Assembly: GCA_025766275.1 (NCBI GenBank)
Contig: JAFKAC010000144.1
Coordinates: 1-64,000, forward strand
Reading direction: 5' to 3'
DNA: 64,000 nt
Source: Lactarius indigo
Taxonomy: Eukaryota; Basidiomycota; Agaricomycetes; Russulales; Russulaceae
The position numbers and the translations under genes are program-made. Below are positions 11,926-24,225 of the stretch, one piece after another. Every line of letters starts with the position of its first letter. Positions within the stretch are counted from its first letter, which is position 1. The notes under the pieces are model-generated. The model ran no database searches. It was not told the origin of the DNA and saw only the letters and a program-made list of their open reading frames with translations.

Positions 11926-14255
11926 ATGCGCGTATCCACCCTTTTCCCTTTCCTCCTTGCGGTCCCCTTGGCCAGCGTCGCCGCCGGCACTACAGGCGAT
12001 CTAAAACTGCGCCAGATCGTTGACTCTCCACATAACTGGCTCAATCTAGGCCGCGCACCGTCTTCCCACATCATTCCGCTCCGCATCGCCCTTCGCCAGC
12101 CTCGCTTCTCAGAGCTCGAGAACCACCTCTCAGAGATTAGTGATCCGTTCCACCCAAATTATGGAAAACACCTATCGAAGGAGGAAGTCGAAGCGCTCGT
12201 GGCGCCGCATCCGAGCAGCGTCGACGCAGTCCACGAGTGGCTTGAAAGTCATGGCATCCAGAAGGAGACATGTCACCAGTCGCCTGCTGGTGATTGGGTG
12301 ACCGTGAATCTGCCCGTTGTGCAGGTGGAAAAGATGCTCGGAACGGTCTGCCACCATGCCTGGTTTATTGGGAAGTGCAACTCAATGCAGGTTCTAGGAA
12401 TTCCACGTGTGGAAACACGCCGAGGACGGTGACGCCCTCGTGCGCACAACCCAGTATAGCCTTCCCCTCCACCTTGACGAACACATCGAGCTGATCCAAC
12501 CGACGACGGTATTCAATCGAGCCAAGGCACAGCGCGCTACATATCAGTTCATAGATCCTCACCGGACTACTTTCTTCCAACTCTCATCCGAAAATATTAC
12601 GGTGCCTGGATCGGGGGTGACAGTTGACGCGAGCTGCAACACGACGATCACGGTTTCGTGTCTCAAACAGCTCTACAACGCGGTCAATTACGTCCCCCAG
12701 GCCGTAGATAAGAACGCGATTGGGCTTACGGGCTATTTGGAAGAATTTGCTAACTTTGCAGATTTGAAGCAGTTCTACGTAGATCAAGTGCCAGCAGCGG
12801 TCAACACGTCGTTTGATGTCGTGCTCGTCAACGGTGTGTATTGTGCTGCCTCTTTGCCCCCTCATTTGACTTAGAGATCGGCCAATTGGTTTGAAGGTGG
12901 TCTAAACAACCAGACTTTGGCAGAGGCCGGAGCTGAGGCCAACTTAGACGTGCAATTCGCTCTTGGGATCTCATTCCCAACTCCTGGAACATTTTATTCG
13001 ACCGGTGGAAGGGCACCATTCATAAAAGATGTGCACACGCTGAATGCCACGAACGAACCTTATGGAGACGTGAGTGCGCATTCTCTACATCGAGGCTGAT
13101 TCTTGATACTCGTTGCACGTCTAGTGGCTTGACTTCATCCTGGCGCAGAACAGCATCCCACAAATCATCTCTACGAGTTATGGTGATGACGAGCAAAGTG
13201 GTCAGGATCTCTTTTAATCCGCCACGTTCCTTTCGTAGACTCACCCCCGTTTACGCATATAGTTCCTATTGACTACGCGAACCGTTTGTGCCGAGGATTC
13301 GCTCAACTTGGTTCTCCACCCTTCTCTTTCCGTCGTTGTGTGACGGACTGAAAATGGTTAATAGGCGCACGTGGTGTCTCCTTGTTGTTCAGTTCAGGCG
13401 ATTTGGGCGCTGGGGATGGGGACCCCGACCCTGCGACACAGACCTGCTTCACGAACGATGGAAAAAATCAGACCAGGTTCATTCCCTTTTTCCCTGCAAG
13501 TTGTCCATAGTAAGCCAGAATTATTTCCTTCTCTTTCTCTTACGCTCGTAACGTATTTTCCGTGGGTGGTATAAGTGTTACCGCAGTTGGCGCCGCGATC
13601 CAAATTCCAGAAGTCGCTGCTAACTTCTCAGGAGGCGGGTTCAGCAACTATGTGCGCATTCTTTCATCCCTCGCGCTCTCACCAATCTGACGGGCACGCT
13701 TCAGTTTGAACGCCCGTCCTGGCAAGACGCCGCAGTCACCAAGTACTTAGAATCGCTGCCGGAAGGCACGTACGCGGGGCTGTTCAATAGCTCAGGGCGT
13801 GTATGGGCCCACATTTTCGAGATAGAGTTCTGAACTGATGACGCATGGCTGTGATTTTGACAGGCATTCCCGGACATCTCAACGCAGGCATATGCCTTCC
13901 GGATTATCTACCGGGGGCGCCCAGCGCACATTTTCGGCACGTCTGCGTCGGCACCAACAGTCGCTGCGTTTGTCGCCCTACTGAACGACGCGCGGATCGC
14001 GGCGGGAAAGCCTTCGCTCGGTTTCCTCAACCCGCTGATATACGCGTTAAACGGAGCAGGATTAAATGACATCACGGCCGGGAACGCCCCAGGATGCGGG
14101 ACGCCTGGGTTCAGCGTGAGTGCTTCCTCGCTCTTCTGGGTCTGGTGTATATATGGCTCTGAACACCTGGTTAGGCGACGAAGGGATGGGATCCCGTGAC
14201 GGGTTTTGGGACACCTAATTTCGAGGTACTGAAAGAGATCGCGCTGAAAGTCTGA
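11926..14255 (+). CDS. secreted sedolisin (S53 tripeptidyl-peptidase type) 2
   Basis: Ten exons with exactly the same lengths as in gene 1 give 600 residues: 11926-12345, 12398-12833, 12897-13069, 13125-13200, 13263-13310, 13365-13509, 13576-13651, 13705-13800, 13864-14115, 14175-14255. The signal peptide, pro-domain and catalytic set are retained (E299, D303, D397, S517 in FGTSASAP). Near the active site it differs from gene 1: SSGDLGAG for [15 protein letters not shown] for AVGGTIQ, and VAAFVALL for IAGIVALL. This may mean altered specificity or early decay. The weak donors GTCTGC, GTCAGG and GTTCTC are shared with gene 1, so they predate the duplication. Confidence 0.83.
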
Positions 14256-14352
14256 GGCAGGGTTTCGTGGTTGGGTTCGTAGTTGTGATGTGCCGGCACA
14301 TTTCTATAATATGCACTGATCCTGGGCTATTGAGACTCCCATTTGTGTATTT

Positions 14353-15829
14353 GGAAGGGTCGGGAACGTAGACCGGGGGAAATAGTTACCAGATTTGTGC
14401 CCAAAGCCGCAGAGGCGCATAAACTGTACAGCTGTTATTTTGCTCTTAAGCCGTCTTGTATGTAGACACCTCGGTCATCCTTTTCCCTGGTCATAAATTA
14501 GGTAAAGGCGACTCGGAGACCCATTAGGGAATATGGCAGGTGTTCTAAAGATGCACCGGGATGAGCCAGTTGTTGACAGTGAGCTTGACTCGAGGCTTGG
14601 TGGCGTTGGCACTCAACCTGGCGTGACAAATTTGGCGTTGGCGCGACAGCGGTGTCGATCGGTGTGGTTCGAGCTTGAGTATTGAGTTCGAGCTATACCA
14701 GTCCTACAGTCGACCACCTCCGCTAATCATACCGTCATGCCGCCACACCATAGCTACCAAGATAGCCACTACAGGACGGTAGCACTCACTTCCACAAGTT
14801 GCCTGTGTCTAGTGACTAGTGGCTAATGGCTACCTTGTAAAGAGCGCACATATAGACGGAAGGTGCCCCTGGACCTGGTTAACGTTGTGAGCTAAGGCAC
14901 AGGAACTTGAACGGACAGTACTGTATATGTGCCTTTAGCCGGGTAATTCTTCCACCGTGCTCCGTCCTTCTCACTCATCTCAACCCCAGCAGAGTTTCTT
15001 CGAGAATTCGATACAGTTTGTAGGAATATAGTGCGGCAGGAAGTCAATATATGAGGGAAGCGTGAGAGTTGGAGGACGGGAGGAGAGCGTATGGCGCTCT
15101 CTCCACACTATTATTAACAGATAGCCGTTTAACTACGGTAATATTACGATTATCTAATATGTCGGTCTAGCCCCAGCAGTCCGAGTCTATCTTATTTCTT
15201 CTTGTTTGTTTGGCCGCTTCGAGTTACTGATGCCATTCGTCATTAATTATCTACCCCGCTCTCTGCACTTAACCGTCCAAGCATTGAAGCTTTGGATCTT
15301 GAGGCCTTGAGGTTTGAAGCTTGAAAAGCGCTGATTGGTCGGGAAGTAGCCGAGACTCATGTGGACATCTCACGTCACAGATGTGGATTATACTCTTTCT
15401 CTCATGACGGCATCATTCATGGCCACTAAATCACCACCTGTGCTCCTATGCGAATCCCAGGTCTGTTCGGTGACCGCATCTTACTGTAATCATAGATATA
15501 GTATCTATTAGGTCGGGGAATACAAGAGCAGGCCTCAAAATTCCACACAGCAAGGGCGATTTGGCTTACAGTACAGTATGTCTATTATCACCGAAAGCAC
15601 ATCTTGACCTGACGTTCGGGCATTTCTTGTGCCCGCCTCGTGCCACTTGCGTGATCTCTTCTGACATGTGTCACGGACTCGGCCGGATTTGCCCAGAACT
15701 AATTTATAGCCAACTTGAGCGTCACGTTTACAGGGCATGGTTGTTGGCACTTAAAACGCGGCGGCCGGTCTGTGCAGCCCTCTTTTTCTTTCCCCAACGC
15801 ACGACAGTCCTCGTGTCTGCGTCTCAGCA
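14353..15829. other. intergenic; no gene seen
   Basis: About 1.5 kb between sedolisin genes 2 and 3. No supported gene was found. The last 150 bp contain an AATTTATAG element about 125 bp before the next ATG, which could serve the third gene's promoter. Confidence 0.5.
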
Positions 15830-18433
15830 ATGCGCTCGCTCTTTTTCTGTCCGACCGTTTTCGTTGCTTTGGTTCTGGGTGTCCTTCAGTCGTCCCTCGC
15901 CGCTCCTGGTACTTCTCACCCAAACACGAACACGCCGAGGCTGAAAGAGTCCATCCCGCCACCGCAGGACTGGATCGACCTGGGCCGTGCACCGCCCGCG
16001 CGGCCGATCCCCTTGCGCATCGCGCTACCCCAGACACGTTTCGACGAGCTCGAGCGCCATCTGTACGAGAGTAGCGATCCATATCACGCGCGGTATGGAC
16101 AGCATCTCCTGAAGGAGCAAGTCGAGGAGCTCGTCAGGCCCCCTCGTCATAGTGTCGATGCTGTCGACGCGTGGTTAACTCAGTATGGCATCACGGGTGA
16201 GATGGTTAGACGCTCGCCAGCGGGTGACTGGATCTCGGTCAACGTGCCCATCATGCTGGCCGAGGCGATGCTCGACACTGTGAGTTTTCTTTACGTGTTG
16301 GCACTATTAAGTTCCATCTCCGTTCTGACGTCGCAATCCGCATGTTGCATGTAGGAGTTCCATTTGTGGAAGCACGCTGTTGAAGGCAATGTGCTCGTCC
16401 GTACGACGCACTACAGTCTCCCGGAGAACCTGCATGCGCACATCGATCTCGTGCAGCCCACGACGTACTTTGGCCACCCCAAGGCGATGGGCGCCACCTT
16501 CCACTTCAACAACATCAGCATTTCACTTCCCGGGCTTATCGGCGTCTCTATCGCCTCCTCTCCGGCTGGACACGGTGGCTCCCCCGTCACTCCTGTGCCT
16601 ACGGATCCACACCTCGGGGTTAACTGTACCAATGTGATCACTGTCTCTTGTCTCCTTCAGCTCTACAACGCGGCGTCGTATAAGCCAGCTGCAACGGACA
16701 AGAACTCGATCGGGATCACGGGCTATCTGGGTGAGTTCGCGAACGCGGCCGATTTGCAGAGTTTCTACGCTTCCGAGCGCCTAGACGCAGTCGGCTCTAC
16801 GTTCAATACCGTCCTGGTTAATGGTGCGTGTCCTATACGCTCAGGGTCCTGCCTCAGACTCATCGCTATGGGTGTGATTGTCAGGCGGTCAGAACCCCCA
16901 AGATACTTCATTGGCCGGTCCAGAAGCCAATCTGGACACCCAATTCGGTTTTGGTCTCGCGTATCCGACACCCGGGACGTTCTACTCTACCGGCGGCAGC
17001 CCACCCTTCATCCCGGACGCCACGATACCGGACAACACGAACGAACCATACGATGATGTGGGTGAAGGTTCTCTCTTTCCTCATCTGACGAATGTGTTGA
17101 TGCCTGTATGACCTTCCTAGTGGCTGCAATTTATGCTGGCCCTCTCTGACAAGGATATCCCACGGACTATTTCGACGAGCTATGGAGAACATGAACAGAC
17201 AGGTAAAAACGCCGATACCTATATATATCGATACGGCGCGCCCGTAATGTGATCGAAACTGACGTGCCCTGCCTTGCTTTCAGTGCCCAAAGACTACGCA
17301 GTGCGCGTTTGCAAGGAATTCGCGAAGCTCAGTGAGATCTTCCACCGAATAATATCCTCCGAGCCGAACTAACGACCTGTACAGGCTGCCGTGGGGTGTC
17401 AATCATCTTTGCATCGGGTGATTTCGGTGTCGGCGACGGCAACCCCGACCCAGAGACCCAGCAGTGTTTCACGAACGACGGCAACAATCAAACCCAGTTC
17501 TTACCTTCGTTCCCAGCGAGCTGCCCATTGTGCGTCGTGGCGTCCTTCCGCCCCTTCTTTTCTTCCTCACTACGACTGCGTAAACATGTAGCGTTACTGC
17601 CGTGGGCGGGACGAAGCGTATCCCCGAGGTCGCAGCAGAGTTTTCGGGTGGAGGGTTCAGTAACTATGTGAGTTCTTTCGTGATTCGGATTACCACCACG
17701 CTGAAATGATCAACCAAAGTTTGCGCGCCCATCTTACCAAGATAGGGCCGTCCGTAGTTACATCTCAAGCCTTAATGGCAAATACTCGGGATTGTACAAC
17801 TCGTAAGTGTTCTTCCTTTTCCCGTCGTTCGGGGCCAACTCATACTTATTTATATGCAGTCGCGGCCGCGTACGTTTATTTTCCCCACACTCTATTTCTA
17901 GGCAACCTGACCCCAGTATTGTTCGGATATAGGCCTATCCGGATGTTTCGGCCCAGTCCGACAATTTCCTGATATACTGGCAAGGTCGTCCCGGGTTGAT
18001 CGCGGGTACATCTGCTTCCGCCCCGGCGTTCGCAGGCATCGTCGCTCTTCTGAACGACGCGCAACTCGCCGCGGGAAAGCCCCCCCTTGGCTTCCTCAAT
18101 CCGATGCTATACTCCATGGGGGTACCCGGCTTCAATGACGTGACGAGTGGGAACGCGCCGGGGTGCGGTACTCCGGGTTTCGACGTGCGTTTTTTTTTTT
18201 GTTTTTTTTTTTTTCCCTAGATATACGTGCCAATGTGACATTTTTATCTTTTCGGACAGGCCTCGCAGGGTTGGGATCCTGTGACGGGCCTCGGGACGCC
18301 CGATTTTGGCAAGCTGAAGGCTATCCTGAGCCGGAATAACCTCCCGCCGCCCTCGTCCTTGGGTGGTCTGCTCTCGAACGTGCTCAGTTTCCTACTCGAC
18401 ATTTCGATCAGTCTCCAGCTCAAGTTGCTGTAG
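15830..18433 (+). CDS. secreted sedolisin (S53 tripeptidyl-peptidase type) 3
   Basis: Eleven exons close to 653 residues: 15830-16279, 16355-16823, 16885-17057, 17121-17202, 17284-17331, 17385-17529, 17592-17667, 17720-17802, 17860-17869, 17933-18184, 18260-18433. A signal peptide ([17 protein letters not shown]) precedes the pro-domain ([18 protein letters not shown]). Catalytic residues are E320 and D324 (EANLDTQ), D420 (ASGDFGVG) and S539 (AGTSASAP). FNDVT and GWDPVTG give the calcium site. It shares intron positions with the upstream pair but has one more intron, which creates a 10-nt microexon at 17860-17869. Its donors are closer to consensus than in genes 1 and 2. The C-terminus adds about 30 residues with a hydrophobic tail. 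Confidence 0.87.
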
Positions 18434-19208
18434 AAGAATAAGCATTCGTATACCCGCAATGACTTTCACTTTTCGCTTTTCATGGACACACATCGTAGCA
18501 CACTTTAATCATGTCACTCGTTTGTTTGTTTTGTTTGGGCTTGATTATGACGGACAGACCAGGACTCTACCATCTGCACATTAGTTCACTCAGTCTCTTT
18601 TTACATAGTAGCACCTTGCACGTAGCTTTCTTTTGGTTGCTTGGACCAGTCGCTCCTTCCCGGACTTTAGTATTACACGCCACTTTAGTGTTGTGTGAAA
18701 AGATACTGCAAAGTAGGGGCTCAACACTTTGGGGGATGCACCTGAGTGTGGTACCGTGACCCCAGGGATCAACGTCGCGCACCGGTTTTACTTCCCAACG
18801 GAGTTTGCACGACGAATCGATCAAGGGTAGGATCCGGTGATGGACCTTACTGTAGGAGGCTTTATTCTTCTTTTGGGTAAGCTTAAGGCTGAAAGAAACA
18901 ATGAGGACGGTGCCTGCAGGTGCCTGCGTTGGTGCCTGCGTATTATTAGCACATCCTGGCCCGTGCCTTGTCCTTGTTTGTCACGGTGCCGCGAAGCCTT
19001 TTTTATGCTTCACGTGGCCGGCGTCACCCTCCCAGCTAACTTAGAAACATCTGCGCAACCCCCACTAGTGTCTCTGGATTCACTCTAATTGCAGATAGAG
19101 TGTGATTCGCGTAAGACAAATGCCAGAGTTACATAGAAAACAAGGGAAACGATATACATGCGGAGCAAAAGGGGGGGAGGGGGCGTAAAGAGCGAACCTA
19201 TATGAGCC
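18434..19208. other. intergenic; no gene seen
   Basis: This is the convergent 3' flank of sedolisin 3 (plus) and the Tls1-like gene (minus). No supported coding region. Confidence 0.5.
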
Positions 19209-20386
19209 TCATTTGCGCATGCGCTTCTTGAACCGCTCCATCACCATCTCATCTGTTGCCATCCGCGGGCCCCGTGCGCGATCTTCCTCCTCAACAGTTG
19301 GTGGGAGCCCGAGCGCCTCGCGTCTTGCGTCGCGAATGATATCTGCATCTGACTTGGCGCGCAAAGACGGACGGTAGACTGTACGTAAAAATGGGCTTAT
19401 GTTTATGCTGAGAAGAGGCGCGGGGAGAGAAAGATAACGTACACCTCGTCGCGACGAGGTGTGCTTCGTCGTCAGGTTGTTTACGGTCACGTGAGCGACC
19501 GTGCGATAGCGTGATCTTAGCCTTTTCCGTCTCTTCGATATTTCGCAGACGTGTGCTAGTTTTTTTTTTTTTTTTCAGAGGAAATAAGTGCAAGGAGACA
19601 AGAGAAGAGGACGAGACGCACTCCATGCCGAGGTCGACCTCGGGTATGGCGGTGAGCATCGATAGCGAGTTGGTGACGCTGCCCTCCTCGCCGGGCTTAC
19701 GATCGACCTTGTACCGCGGGTCTAGATTGCTGAAAAGATCCTCTTGCGCACTCCCACTGGGGACTGCGTCCGCACTGGGGTCATCGGGCGACTGCTGGGC
19801 GCGCCCACGACGTAGCTTCATGTTTTCCTCGATGTACGCCAGCCTGCATGGGAACATGAGCCCTCACTGTCTGAAAAGAAAAGGAGGAGCATACATGTGC
19901 TTGTCTACGTCGAGTGCGTTTGTCTGCTGGGTAAAGTTGTTAGCGCGCACAGCACGCCGCATCTTGGCCGTTTTGTCGCCTGGGTCTCTGACGATTGTCG
20001 TGATTAGTGCGCGCGAGCTGGATAAGCACGAAAAAAAAAAACGCACTCAGAGTCAGAGTCGTCCTCGGACACCTGGGCACCGGGCTGAAGCCCGCCCTCA
20101 GGCATGTCCCCATCTTCCTCGGGCTTGCGTCGCCGCTTCTTCTTGCCGTCCCCTTTGGTCAATTTGGCCGCATCGATGCCCTGTCGCGCACGACGAAATT
20201 TTCGAAGCTCGAGGAGTTCGGAGACACTGTGGCACTCGGGTGCACGTTAGGCAGAGACGACAACAAAAAAAAAATATCTCAAGCATACGGCAGTTCAGCT
20301 TCGCCTTCATTCTGGGGCGCGGAGTCCGAGAGGTCGGGTGAAGGTTCGCGGACGCGGGGTTGGGGTCTTGTGCGTTTCTTGATCAT
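19209..20386 (-). CDS. tls1: Tls1/C9orf78 (HCA59) family protein
   Basis: Six exons on the minus strand close to 301 residues: 20386-20289, 20226-20047, 20017-19895, 19843-19622, 19555-19443, 19378-19209. Family signatures appear in order: an acidic and basic N-terminus with ELLELRKFRRARQGIDAAKL, then FTQQTNALDVDKHMLAYIEE, then MLTAIPEVDLGM and the basic C-terminus ERFKKRMRK. The IPEVDLG motif and the length match human C9orf78 (HCA59) and fission yeast Tls1. Family members are nuclear and associate with the spliceosome; Tls1 affects splicing of telomere-related transcripts. The introns are short, several with long pyrimidine runs. Confidence in the family is high; intron ends are inferred from phase. 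Confidence 0.85.
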
Positions 20387-21101
20387 CGAGTTTGAGGTCA
20401 AAGTCACCGTTGAGCACATCAACCAGGAAAAACCGGCATCCGGCCCGGAATGGGGGCATCAGGTTGCGGCACGCACATCTCTGTAGAGGATTTGACAAAC
20501 TCGAATGTCACCATTTGCTCATGCCTGACTGGCCTCCACTGGCACACTGTGTGCCGTCGTCAATGCCCGCAGGCCAGCCTTTCGTACCCACAACCGTCGC
20601 AAGTCCCTTTCGTTGTCCCGTTCAAGTTGCACCGCCTTCATCATCGCCCTCGTGACAGTTCTCTTTGTTCGCTTCTCGTCTTTGCACATTCCTCAAGAGG
20701 GCTGCGCCTTAGATACCAATCTACATGTAGCTTATCTTGCAGCGCACTTGAGCCACGGATTTCCCCATTCACTCTCAAGTCTGTCTCAGTGAGCTACTTG
20801 ATGGAACACTACGAGCGAGGTGATTGCTTTGACCGTTGTCTCGAACCAGGTGCTACAAATTCTACATATGCGAGCGAAATTAGCCGTCAAGCTGAGCCCA
20901 AGCCTTCCAACGCAGCATAGCCCTAGATGTAAATGACATCGAGACATGGAATGCAGTCCGATGAATGGGACATGCGCATATAGCCTACCGTGCAGTTTGG
21001 GCACCACCAAGAAGAACGCGGTCATCCCACATTGGGTGTCACTACTGTAATAAGCACTAGCTCCAACGATACGGACCCGACCATATTAGCGAGCCCCACT
21101 A
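20387..21101. other. intergenic; no gene seen
   Basis: The 5' flank of the Tls1-like gene and 3' flank of the dynein gene. Overlapping short frames only. Confidence 0.5.
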
Positions 21102-23015
21102 CTACCCATCCTCTGCTCCACTGCCCGCATCCGGATCCGTCTGCGAATCCCCACTCGTACTCGTACCACCACCAGCGCCACCACCCGACGTCCTCGGCCC
21201 TGTCGGCGGCTTCCCAGCCGTAGCACCCGGGCTCACCGCCGAGGTCCCAGGGCTCGCCGCGCGGTCCTTGGTATTCAGCAGGCTCTTGAAGAAGTTCTGC
21301 AGCACCTCGTGCTGCGTCTGTCCCGTCGGACTCGGCGCGCTCCCAAGGATAGGCGACGTCGGCGCGCCCGTGCGCTTGCCGAGCCCGAGCCCACCAGGCG
21401 CGGTGCCTGCGCTGCTGCCCTCCATCTCCGCCAGCGCACGCTCGACCGTCGGTAGCGAGAAGGACGACGAGCCCAAGGGCCCGACAAGGCCGGCAGCCGG
21501 CGGCGCAGACGCGTCCGTGGGGGTGCGGAAGATCCCACGCGGATCGCGATCCGCGCGCCGCGCATTCTCGTCGTAGTTCTTCGCGAGGAAGGCTTGTTCG
21601 GGCGTCGGGTTGTTGAGGGGCGGGAGCGGGGTCGGCTGCGTTTTGTTTTCAATGAGAAAAAAAGGGGGTCGGGTGAGGGGAACGCGTACTTTGGGGCCCT
21701 GGTCCTGCACGAGGGACGCATACAATTTTCGTGCACTGGCCTCGCCGTCCGAGTCGATTCCGGCGTCGGACGACAGATCGTGCTCCCATGCCTCGCCCCA
21801 CGCTTTCGCGTCAAAGCCGTCGCGTAGCACCGCGATCTTTCCCCAGCTGTCCCACCCCGCGGGCACAACAATGCGGTCGCGGTCGAGCGTGTTCGGCTTG
21901 TGGGCGAATGGGAATGGGTTACGCACCGGCGCCGCAGTGCCGTCGAGCGCGCCGTCGGGGGAAGGGGCTAGAGGCACAAATAGGACATGGAGCGCGTATT
22001 GGCGCAGGACGTTGAGTGTCGTCGGTTGCGGTGTCGTGTAAAAGAGGCTTGCGCCGTCTGCGACACCATGAGAATAAGAAACGAACAAGGGAGCCTACGA
22101 AGTGACGCGCACACTTCAAGCAAATTGTGCGTAGTATTTGCATGATCCCATCGGTGCGCTCCTCCCATTCGCCTCCCTTCCCTTTCACCATACCACCCAT
22201 CCCAGACGCGCCAGCGCCGACAAGGTCGGTATTATCATCGATTAGGTCTGCCTTGGTGCACGCAACGATAATGGGCACGCCGGCAGTGTTGTGTGTGAAC
22301 GTTCCCGGGCCTAACGGGAGGATCGTTCCTTGGAGAGCGCTGGACGTCGCAGGAAGCGGCTCGGCGGATGGTTCAGTGTAATGTTGCAGGTGCGCCTGCC
22401 CTAAATGAGGAGTCACAGTCAGGACTAAGGAGAAAATAACGAAGATAAAATGGACACACAGCGCTCGCGATGCTCCTCGCGGGTGACCTCAAGCTCGCGT
22501 GCGTCGTCGCCTTGGACCCAACGCTCGATCCAAGCGAGCCAGGTGTGTAGCTCCTCGAGGAAGGTCCAGGGTCGTGTCCAGTCCAGCACGATCACAACGG
22601 CGGTATGTGGAATAGTGGATTGTGGTTGCAAGAAATGCGGTACGAGGGCGGTGTATGAAGGAGCCGATGATGGGACGGTGTACACGGACAACCGGGCAAG
22701 GATATCTGCGTAAGTTAAGTGTGAGGCACGCGTTCAGGACGGTCGAATAGACAACAGACCTTCTTCTCCCTCGTCGCGTATATCTGCCCAGTCGTATCCT
22801 AACGCGTAGTCTGTGCGTGGCTCGTCCTTGCCGGCATCGGCAGGTGGTTTTTGGAGAAGGGCAGATACGAGTGTGCTCTTGCCGGTGGAAGGCTGGCCAA
22901 GGACGAGGACGTTCTTCGCCGGTATCGAGCGCGACGAAGACACAGAATTAAGGATGCTCGACCAAAGATCCTGGGGAGGCGCGTTTGGCGAAGATGGACG
23001 CGAGTCGTCGTTCAT
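21102..23015 (-). CDS. cytoplasmic dynein light intermediate chain
   Basis: Five exons on the minus strand give about 563 residues: 23015-22760, 22705-22460, 22400-22113, 22057-21690, 21635-21102. The N-terminus has a P-loop, GQPSTGKST, at residues 40-48. It is followed by the family features VVIVLDWTRPWTFLEELHTW, HYTEP, PIIVACTKADLID and YGASLFYTTPQ, then LRQYALHVLF. The C-terminal third is disordered and rich in G, S, T and P, but keeps FLAKNYDENARRADRDPRG and HEVLQNFFKSLL. The latter resembles the short helix used for cargo adaptors. The protein should be the light intermediate chain of cytoplasmic dynein 1. The last intron (21636-21689, 54 nt) is in frame and could be retained. Confidence 0.87.
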
Positions 23016-23125
23016 GGTAGTCCTTGGACGTTCGGAGATTGAACCGCGTCTGTCCTCTCTTGCCACTACACCGCTCGGCCCCCCTTCAAACGACGGCCAA
23101 CATCTCATCCTATCGAGACACTGTG
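23016..23125. promoter_or_regulatory. 110-bp divergent promoter, dynein LIC / TIP41
   Basis: Only 110 bp separate the start codons of the dynein light intermediate chain gene (minus) and TIP41 (plus). Both promoters and 5' UTRs must lie in this spacer or overlap the neighbouring coding sequence. Confidence 0.7.
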
Positions 23126-24225
23126 ATGGCAGCAGCCGTCGCAGTACCTGAGCACAAGCTCTCCGAATCGCCAAACTCACGCGCGATACAGATCTTCGAC
23201 TGGACCGTCACCGCCCAGACGGGTCCAATCTCAAGCGCCGCCGAGTGTGATGCCCTGCAGGCGTCCCTGGGCATCCCGCATCCAGAGATGATGTTCGGAA
23301 ACAACTTGTTACAGATCAAACACCGTCCGAGCGGGTGGACGTACGCATTCCGCGCAGAAGACGCGCTCAGGGGAGTAAAAAGCGGTCCGCTCGAGGACGG
23401 GGACGGGGGCGTCAAAGTGGGCTATGCCGATGCTTGGCTCAAGAGTCGGTGAGTGTCGCACTTTGCACCGACCTAAATCCTCACGCGTATCTCTCTTTCT
23501 CAGGACCGGGGCTGACTCGCAGATCCCTCTGCCGCAGATGGTCGCGACGAAGCCTTACGACTGGACCTACACTACGACCTACGCTGGGAGTTTGGACGAC
23601 GCGGGCTCGAGCAAAGCACAGTGGACACCTGGCGAGCCCTCCAACACGCACCACTCGATCCCCATCGCCGAGCTCTCACGCCCCGATCCGATACTGTTCT
23701 ACGCAGAGATCCCGCTTTTCGACGACGAGCTACACGACAACGGCGCATCGCATCTGCTCGTCCGCGTGGTGCGTCACTCATTCCTCATCACGCCTCTTTT
23801 CCAAACACGAATACCGACCGTGTAGCGCGTGATGCCGACATGCATCTTCATCCTTTCCCGCTTCACGCTGCGCGTCGACAACGTTCTCTTCCGCGCGCAC
23901 GACACGCGAGTATACCACTCGTTCGTGTCATCGCCTCCGCTCGTCGTACGCGAGACGCGGGGCTGGGAAGCGCCGCACGAGCGCGTCAAGCGGGTACGGC
24001 TTGCCCTTCCTCCCACGTAGCCTGCTCTTCTCTAATATAACACTCTCCGGCGCTTCCCCTTTCTAGGCCCTGCCGCGGCGGGACGACCTGATGCCGCTCA
24101 CAGACCCCAACTTTATCTGCAAAGTGCTTTCGGACATGCCGAAGGAAGCGTCGCAGGAGGCCGGCGCCGGCACTGGCTGGCGCGGTCTCGGAACTGTCGT
24201 CCAGGTCACCACGCTGCGGCCGTGA
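23126..24225 (+). CDS. TIP41: TIP41-like protein
   Basis: Four exons close to 304 residues: 23126-23448, 23504-23768, 23826-23993, 24067-24225. TIP41 hallmarks are [44 protein letters not shown] followed by [14 protein letters not shown], and the C-terminal region from [17 protein letters not shown]41 proteins bind type 2A phosphatases and Tap42/alpha4-type regulators in TOR signalling. The intron phases are 2, 0 and 0. The gene is read away from the dynein subunit gene across a shared short promoter. Confidence 0.9.

Larger units (their letters stand above)
11426..14352 (+). repeat. segmental duplication, copy 2
   Basis: Counterpart of 7466-10305. It includes the promoter block, all ten exons and nine introns of the sedolisin gene, and the 3' flank up to GGGAACGTAGACCGG. 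Confidence 0.85.

Noticed and set aside
19511..20341. 276-residue plus-strand frame
   Set aside because: It runs antisense across the Tls1-like exons and introns, whose minus-strand model closes in phase and matches a known family.
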